Of a DNA stretch of 64,000 nt, positions 59,701 to 64,000 are shown one piece after another. How positions within the stretch are numbered: position 1 is the stretch's first letter; each line of letters opens with the position of its first letter. Position numbers and translations under genes: made by a program. Under the pieces are notes generated by a model, which saw only the letters and a program-made list of their open reading frames with translations, did not search any database and was not told the origin of the DNA. Source of the DNA: Hyalella azteca (taxonomy: Eukaryota; Arthropoda; Malacostraca; Amphipoda; Hyalellidae); contig NW_025932456.1 of NCBI RefSeq assembly GCF_000764305.2, positions 248,001-312,000 on the forward strand, written 5' to 3'.

Positions 59701-62214
59701 ATATGAACGCAGCACATAGGCGTTATACTATAAAGACAAATATGAAGTTAAATCATTCGAATCATCAAACAACTCGGTGCTAGTTATTTAAAAATTTCAC
59801 ACGTTTATTTGTTGTGTGAAATGATAATAAAATAATGTCAAAACTTACATCCAAACACTACTGCTGATACATCTACAAAGAAGGGAGCAGAGAATGAAAA
59901 AAATAAATGAAACTAATTATTAAATTCATGGTCAAATCAGTTCTCCTAACGAGTAGGATCAATTATGTATTTCTTATTTTCCAAATAAAAAAAAAATTTC
60001 CCTCATTAGAAGATGCAATCTAACGGCGCGTGAATTTCATCCTTCAATTCGCGCGTAAAATTTTTGAGATGATTCATTCCCCACAATTTTTACTCAGAAA
60101 TATCAAACTTTCTATTAATACGCAAAATTTTTCAGGTATACAAGTTGGCCATTGAGAAGGAGCGAGCAAAGAAGGTACTGGAGCAGAACGCGGCGGAAGC
60201 GATGACGCTGTTGCCGATGCCAGAAGAAGCGGCTTTCACTTCATCCGAGACGCTACGGGCTCTCATTAGGAATAAAATGGCGATCAAACTGGAAGAAATT
60301 ACAAAGATTTCGCCATCTGATTTACATTGCAGGGACGAAGAAGTAATGGATCGAAGGCAAGCACAAGATCCAGCACTTGCTCACCTCATTGAGAACATCA
60401 CATCTCTTGCCCTCAGTACCGAGCGCTCAGAGATACTGGACAACCTCATGAGCTCGCTCTCTCTGTACCCCAAGCTAGAAGACTTCGCTAAGCGAATGAT
60501 CGAGAAACGATACGCGGAAGAAATAAACAGGAGCAAGCTGGCAGTAAGCGATTCGCTGCGAGGAATGACGCATTTGACAGGAACCACGTCAATTTCGCCT
60601 GATCCGAGTCTCGTGATTCCTTCATATGACCCTGCCGGCAATTCATACTCAAGTACGTTCGATCACAGCGCTAAGCCTCTTTCAGAACCTAGTCAAGGTT
60701 TCGCTCGTCCAATTGATCCTGCTGATTTTAAAGTCATGATCACTCACTACATGAACCAGAAAAACGGTGCGGCTGAATGCACTGGACGTCCAGTTGTGCG
60801 AGATGATCTTTCGAGTGGCGAGAAACTTCCCGAAATGAGGAGCCCCACAGCTATTCACGCATCCGCTGCTCCAGCCAAGGAGAAGAGAGGCAAGAAGCGT
60901 GCAGGATCTCCTGTTAGCAGTTGCAGCAGCGGAGGTAAGGGATCGAGGCCGAAAAGAGGCAAATATCGAAATTATGACCGAGAAAATCTTATCAAGGCTG
61001 TACAAGCTGTCCAGAGCGGGGAGATGTCCGTTCATCGAGCTGGAAGTTTTTATGGCGTACCTCACTCTACCCTTGAGTACAAAGTAAAAGAAAGACATTT
61101 GAATCGTAATAAAAAGAAAGACGGTGCACCTACAACTCCCACTGCCACGAACCCAAATACTGTTAAATCTATACCAGCTCTTTCAGGTCGCCCGACCATG
61201 GTACCTCCTCACTCATTCTCATTAGAGAATACAATGTTTGGCAGAGAATTTTCTCATGCTCAGGAAGAGGCTGCTGCCACCATTGATCTCACTGAGGATG
61301 ATGGAGCGAACGTACTCACTAACGACTTGAATGACACCTACAATCTAACGAAAATGAAGTTCGATGTCCTCGATATGGACGACAATAGCGATTCTCCTAA
61401 TTCAACCCAAGTGAATCCCTTCAACCTCTGGAATTCTCCGTCTCCTCTCATTCCATCTTTTCTTCCTAATCCTTACGAGCGTGAATCATTTTACGCGTCT
61501 CAGATGATACGAAGGTTTCAAGAAGCGGCAAGCAGTAGTTTCCAAGACAACTTTCAGGAACAAAATTCAAGCCGTTCGCCCGTAGTTCATCGTTCAGAAC
61601 AAGAAAGTCCAATGCAGGGACAGTCATCGGGATCCTGCTCACCAAATTTAGAGAAGGCTCGCCCTGGGACAGATAGTGACACATCTGTCACGAATAGTAG
61701 TGTCTTGGACGCCCTATTACGAGGCAAGTCCCCTATTGAGGCCGCGGCAGCCGTTTCAGCAAACCCTGGCTCTCCCCAGCCGTCGTCTGACATCGTGTCC
61801 AACCCTTGGTCAGTCTCTTCCCAACTTTTGAACTTGAGCAAACGGTTAACAGAAGTTCAAGAAGAAAACTTAGATCTTGTCACTCAACAGTCGCCGAGCA
61901 TTTCAGCGATAAATGCTCTTCGTTCGCTTGGCCTTCAAAGTTCACTAGCAGCAGCGTTGAGGAGGCAAGGTCCATCTGACGTCCAGTCTAGAGAAGCCCA
62001 CGATATGGAAGCTGCTAGTTCATCTCGGTCTCAGTCAATCTCCGAAGCTGTGGCGAGTGTTCCGGAGAACGTCGCTCCATCATTTGATGTTCAAGGAAAT
62101 AACATCTGCATGGATGACGACCTTGCTTCAAGCAATAATAATTATCTTCGTGAAATTGACGACAACGAAGGCAAAGTAACGAATAGCCCAAACGAGACGG
62201 ACTCCTCAGACTGA
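52507..62214 (+). CDS. E93: E93 / Mblk-1 transcription factor (five exons, 5'-incomplete)
   Basis: Joined from 52,507-53,735, 53,859-54,830, 56,155-56,531, 57,229-57,373 and 60,136-62,214; every junction is GT-AG and phases match (0, 0, 2, 0). The product is about 1,600 residues in this numbering, stopping at TGA 62,212. In insects E93 is an ecdysone-induced nuclear factor that specifies adult development and drives programmed cell death. Two pipsqueak helix-turn-helix domains (about residues 861-925 and 1,178-1,231) provide DNA binding. PLDLS at about 770 is a CtBP corepressor motif. LAWLL (719) and LDALL (1,432) are LxxLL nuclear-receptor boxes. The rest is Ser/Thr/Pro/Asn-rich and probably disordered. 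The first exon starts in phase 1 with (G)[11 protein letters not shown], which resembles the end of the conserved N-terminal domain of E93/LCOR proteins, so at least one upstream exon is missing. The size fits the long arthropod forms. Confidence 0.94.
53736..53858 (+). other. E93 intron, 123 bp
   Basis: The shortest intron of the gene. GTGAGA donor, pyrimidine tract and TTTTTTGCAG acceptor; phase 0. Confidence 0.9.
53859..54830 (+). CDS. E93: E93 exon with LDL motif and LxxLL box
   Basis: Acceptor TTTTTTGCAG, donor CAG|GTGAGC at 54,831. It has exactly 324 codons and is phase 0 at both ends, so it could be skipped without a frame change. [10 protein letters not shown] (around 54,450) resembles the LDLS/T-type corepressor motifs of LCOR relatives, with Cys where Ser or Thr is usual. 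[10 protein letters not shown] at about 54,780-54,809 holds the LxxLL nuclear-receptor box. An acidic stretch [12 protein letters not shown] is present near 54,160. The remainder is Ser-rich. Confidence 0.92.
54831..56154 (+). other. E93 intron, 1.3 kb
   Basis: Phase 0. It holds a 57-bp minisatellite (55,396-55,672); the rest is AT-rich and unremarkable. Confidence 0.9.
55396..55672. repeat. 57-bp minisatellite in an E93 intron
   Basis: About five units of ACTGCGAGCTGCAACGGAGC followed by AGAATTACTCAGCTCAGGAG and ATGAAGGCCATGTCGCT. 57 is a multiple of three, so a minus-strand frame of 136 codons stays open through it; this is a by-product. Confidence 0.95.
56155..56531 (+). CDS. E93: E93 exon with CtBP-binding motif PLDLS
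   Basis: Acceptor CCTGTTGCAG, donor CAG|GTAATT at 56,532. It encodes 125 full codons and two bases of a split Arg codon. [11 protein letters not shown] (PLDLS at 56,260-56,274) is a textbook CtBP-recruitment motif, conserved in position upstream of the first pipsqueak domain in this family. The exon is visibly richer in GC than its flanks. It ends with [16 protein letters not shown], probably a helix leading into the DNA-binding domain. Confidence 0.93.
56532..57228 (+). other. E93 intron, 697 bp
   Basis: Phase 2 intron. It contains the hairpin at 56,761-56,813 and is otherwise AT-rich. Confidence 0.9.
56761..56813. repeat. 16-bp perfect inverted repeat in an E93 intron
   Basis: ATGTAGGTATTACTTG (56,761-56,776) pairs with 56,798-56,813 around a 21-base loop. 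An alternative inner hairpin ACTTGCCA / TGGCAAGT competes with it. TATTACTTGCCA-like text recurs on both sides. Confidence 0.93.
57229..57373 (+). CDS. E93: E93 exon with most of the first pipsqueak HTH domain
   Basis: Acceptor AACGAACAG, donor AAG|GTGAGT at 57,374. Its first base completes an Arg codon; [18 protein letters not shown] leads into [20 protein letters not shown] and IPRSTLRNK. This is the RTDQSKRxYTDxELxxAL...[11 protein letters not shown] signature of the E93/LCORL family first HTH_psq domain. The domain finishes in the next exon with [11 protein letters not shown] 36-bp minisatellite starts at the first intron base. Confidence 0.95.
57374..57676. repeat. 36-bp minisatellite starting at an E93 splice donor
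   Basis: Units start at 57,374 (GTGAGTTCTGCAGCACAGCG), 57,410 (GTTAGCTCTGCAGCAGAGCA), 57,446, 57,482 (GTCAGCTCTGTAGCACAGCG) and 57,518, then continue to about 57,676 with one unit shortened by 3 bp. The first unit includes the functional donor. Later units have GTTAGC or GTCAGC in the same place. Confidence 0.95.
57935..58660. repeat. 38-40 bp minisatellite, about 18 copies
   Basis: Units carry CAAATTATCTTAGG(C/T)ACGG followed by CGCTAGCAATACGTTCAAT. Drift increases towards the right end (58,480-58,660). GCTAGC is a perfect palindrome in each unit. Confidence 0.95.
59447..59690. repeat. 25-bp minisatellite, about ten copies
   Basis: GACTTTTGTGGCAGGTCTCT followed by CGTAT is repeated with small changes; some copies read GTGTCAGG or lack two bases. 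Each unit contains TTTTGTG(G/T)CAGGT, a weak 3' splice-site look-alike. Confidence 0.95.
60136..62214 (+). CDS. E93: E93 last coding exon: end of psq domain 1 and psq domain 2
   Basis: Acceptor ATTTTTCAG, phase 0, 692 codons and [16 protein letters not shown] completes the first pipsqueak domain. A helical conserved block follows ([34 protein letters not shown]). A basic stretch ([27 protein letters not shown]) opens the second domain, which contains [20 protein letters not shown] and YKVKERHL, nearly identical in kind to vertebrate LCOR. Downstream are an acidic segment ([12 protein letters not shown]), the LxxLL box LDALL at 61,705-61,719 and QLLNLSKRL. The C-terminus is Asp/Asn/Ser-rich. 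Confidence 0.95.
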   Translation, partial: VYKLAIEKERAKKVLEQNAAEAMTLLPMPEEAAFTSSETLRALIRNKMAIKLEEITKISPSDLHCRDEEVMDRRQAQDPALAHLIENITSLALSTERSEILDNLMSSLSLYPKLEDFAKRMIEKRYAEEINRSKLAVSDSLRGMTHLTGTTSISPDPSLVIPSYDPAGNSYSSTFDHSAKPLSEPSQGFARPIDPADFKVMITHYMNQKNGAAECTGRPVVRDDLSSGEKLPEMRSPTAIHASAAPAKEKRGKKRAGSPVSSCSSGGKGSRPKRGKYRNYDRENLIKAVQAVQSGEMSVHRAGSFYGVPHSTLEYKVKERHLNRNKKKDGAPTTPTATNPNTVKSIPALSGRPTMVPPHSFSLENTMFGREFSHAQEEAAATIDLTEDDGANVLTNDLNDTYNLTKMKFDVLDMDDNSDSPNSTQVNPFNLWNSPSPLIPSFLPNPYERESFYASQMIRRFQEAASSSFQDNFQEQNSSRSPVVHRSEQESPMQGQSSGSCSPNLEKARPGTDSDTSVTNSSVLDALLRGKSPIEAAAAVSANPGSPQPSSDIVSNPWSVSSQLLNLSKRLTEVQEENLDLVTQQSPSISAINALRSLGLQSSLAAALRRQGPSDVQSREAHDMEAASSSRSQSISEAVASVPENVAPSFDVQGNNICMDDDLASSNNNYLREIDDNEGKVTNSPNETDSSD

Positions 62215-62650
62215 GTAATGGCGAATGTGCGTCGTTTACTGGCTCTAAAAGAAAGTGTTTTCGATGTGCGATCTCTCATGTACTATCTTATGTTTGTGTC
62301 AGCTTGTGCTCGCCGGTGAGGCTCCTTCATGTTCACGAAGGGATTTGTGGATAATAGTTGCAATTGTTGTTTTATCTCTTCAAATACTCTCATTGATGTG
62401 TCACTGGTGCTTGGCGTTTTCAACTTTTTGAAGCCATGACGATTCTTGTTATTGAAATAGAATGTAAGAAGGATTTTAACTGAAATTTATGGAAGCAGAA
62501 ACTTCAACAATAAGAAGTGGCATTACAGTGGAGCTACGTTCAGTAGAACATAATGTGAGGAAATTTGTGGCTGATGTGTACTTCCTTACTTCATCCATGC
62601 AGCCCGTTGTTTTATCATGAAATGTTAATAAAGTGTCTCTAAGTTCTCCG
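62215..62650 (+). other. Probable E93 3' UTR
   Basis: Non-coding sequence directly after the E93 stop codon, ending shortly after the first canonical poly(A) signal. Longer transcripts are possible, since ATTAAA variants occur further on. Confidence 0.55.
62627..62632 (+). terminator. AATAAA polyadenylation signal downstream of E93
   Basis: First canonical AATAAA on the plus strand after the stop codon, 413 bases downstream of it. A GT-rich stretch (GTGTCTCTAAGTTCT) follows within 20 bases. Confidence 0.6.
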
Positions 62651-64000
62651 CTATATCTGAAGAGGACTTACTTCAACTGTTGTAAATTAAAACTGTTGTA
62701 CGCTTTGGAGAAGAGTGTAGTGAATTGTCTAATTTATTGCTCAGTTAATGTACGGTACATTCCCATTTCGTGAGGCCTAAATAGAAAAGCCTTAGCAATT
62801 CCAAAAGTTTAGGCTATAGCTTTGTTGTTTACTGCACTGTCAGCTTTGATGACAAGGGGGTCGATTGTGTGGTGGAGAACGCCAATGGCCAGCCTAGCAT
62901 GATCTGGAGTTAAGTTTTTGTCGAAGAAACGCTAGAATTTGTATAACTAGTATCGGGAGGCCAGGGTCACTGTAGTTTTATATCAGTGTTTCAGTATAAG
63001 CGTTTCAAGACTTTCGTGTGTTAACTCGAAGCAATAAGTTGATGGGAGGGTGTGTTGCTGCAGTGATGAGGATTATCACTATTATATCATACTCCTTGCT
63101 TCACTATTTTCTTTGACATCTTCGCTGCGTAAGCAATTCTTATCAATATACTCGTTTCTTTTCTTGCTTAACTCGACAAAATTCCTTGCAATTGGGAGTG
63201 AATTCTGACAAAAGAACTCCAACAATATCTCGGTTATGGACCAACATTTCAAGGACCTACCTAAACCAAACCAAGCAAGTAATGAAAGGTTTGATCTGTC
63301 CTAACTTACGCATGTGTTCGGGAATTAAAAAATGGCGTTACTTTTGTCGTCTCAGCAACCGTACGATGTTCTAATGATCAAGGTCTGCAGCCTGGAGTGT
63401 TTGTCCGGCATTTTGGCTCGTTCAATGATCCCTTGATACTGCAGTGGGTGAAGGACCGTGAAGCTTCATCTATAACTTGTGATTCATTAGGTTGTAAGTT
63501 TAGAGTTTGTTAAGTAGAGTGTGTAGTGGACTAGTGGTCTTTCTTCTCTAGAGTTAGGCGCCGTGTGCAATAATTTCTCTGGTTGTTGGTCCGGTACTTA
63601 GGACGAAGTGAAAGCAGCAGCAATCATATTGAAATAACTGCATTTCTACAGCTTATGCAGATGCTTCTCGAGACAACTGTCTCTCACTTTTCGTGGCATT
63701 CAATCGTTGAATAGGGCAGCTTGTGCATTTCTTTTCCCCTCTTCATTGTGATCGGCAGAACGATTGATCATTAGTTGCGTCGCACCTCTTCCGCTCCTAA
63801 GAATTTGTATAGGCTTGATTTTGTTGTGAATGCCCACGATCAGAACTTTGTAATTGGCTACAGTGAGTATTTACTGCTTCAGTTGGTTATCCATTTATCT
63901 GTTGTCTTCTTCTCCATCCTCGACTGCTTTAAACTTGTAAAAAACATTGAACCAACATGCTCTCTGGATTGGTGTTTCTTTACGTTTTCGCCAGGCTTCT
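62651..64000. other. Downstream flank of E93, no gene recognised
   Basis: It may still belong to an extended E93 3' UTR; an ATTAAA lies at 63,324-63,329. No protein motif or repeat was found. Confidence 0.45.

Larger units (their letters stand above)
57374..60135 (+). other. E93 intron, 2.8 kb, splitting the first psq domain
   Basis: Phase 0. Nearly half of it is made of three unrelated tandem arrays. The stretches 58,666-59,446 and 59,691-60,135 are plain AT-rich sequence. Confidence 0.9.

Noticed and set aside
59418..59717. Minus-strand frame of Lys/Ser/His/Arg repeats
   Set aside because: A by-product of the 25-bp intronic array.

Overview
The window looks like nuclear DNA of an arthropod. 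It is AT-rich and gene-poor, with long intron-like stretches, classic GT-AG introns, a dead mariner-family transposon and a reverse-transcriptase relic of a LINE. The one confidently recognised gene is an ortholog of the ecdysone-response transcription factor E93 (Eip93F, called Mblk-1 in bees; the vertebrate relatives are LCOR/LCORL). The unusually rich set of minisatellites and the loose gene spacing would fit a malacostracan crustacean such as an amphipod, but the lineage is a guess: nothing in the window fixes it beyond arthropod.

Layout. 117-1106 is a TA-flanked mariner-like element with matching terminal inverted repeats and a decayed, internally deleted transposase on the minus strand. 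From about 1.2 kb to 52.5 kb I recognise no certain gene. This part holds more than two dozen unrelated short tandem arrays, several perfect hairpins, trinucleotide runs and one LINE fragment (11,639-11,740). It may be upstream intron or intergenic DNA of E93; the sequence alone does not decide. The most homogeneous array is 12,857-14,040, with 37 copies of a 32-bp unit and a single undetermined base in its last copy.

E93 runs on the plus strand in five exons: 52,507-53,735, 53,859-54,830, 56,155-56,531, 57,229-57,373 and 60,136-62,214. All junctions are GT-AG and the phases agree, giving an open frame of about 1,600 residues that lacks its N-terminal exon or exons. It carries two pipsqueak-type helix-turn-helix domains (the first split across exons 57,229 and 60,136, the second near 60,943-61,107), a PLDLS CtBP-binding motif, a second LDL motif, and two LxxLL nuclear-receptor boxes. 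A 3' UTR with an AATAAA signal follows. The introns contain four more minisatellites, one of which begins exactly at the splice donor of the first pipsqueak exon.

I found no RNA genes, CRISPR arrays, prokaryotic operons or new multi-gene system. The most unusual material is the tandem-repeat landscape and its contact with splice-site sequence. Many long open frames in the window are by-products of these arrays and are not reported as genes.
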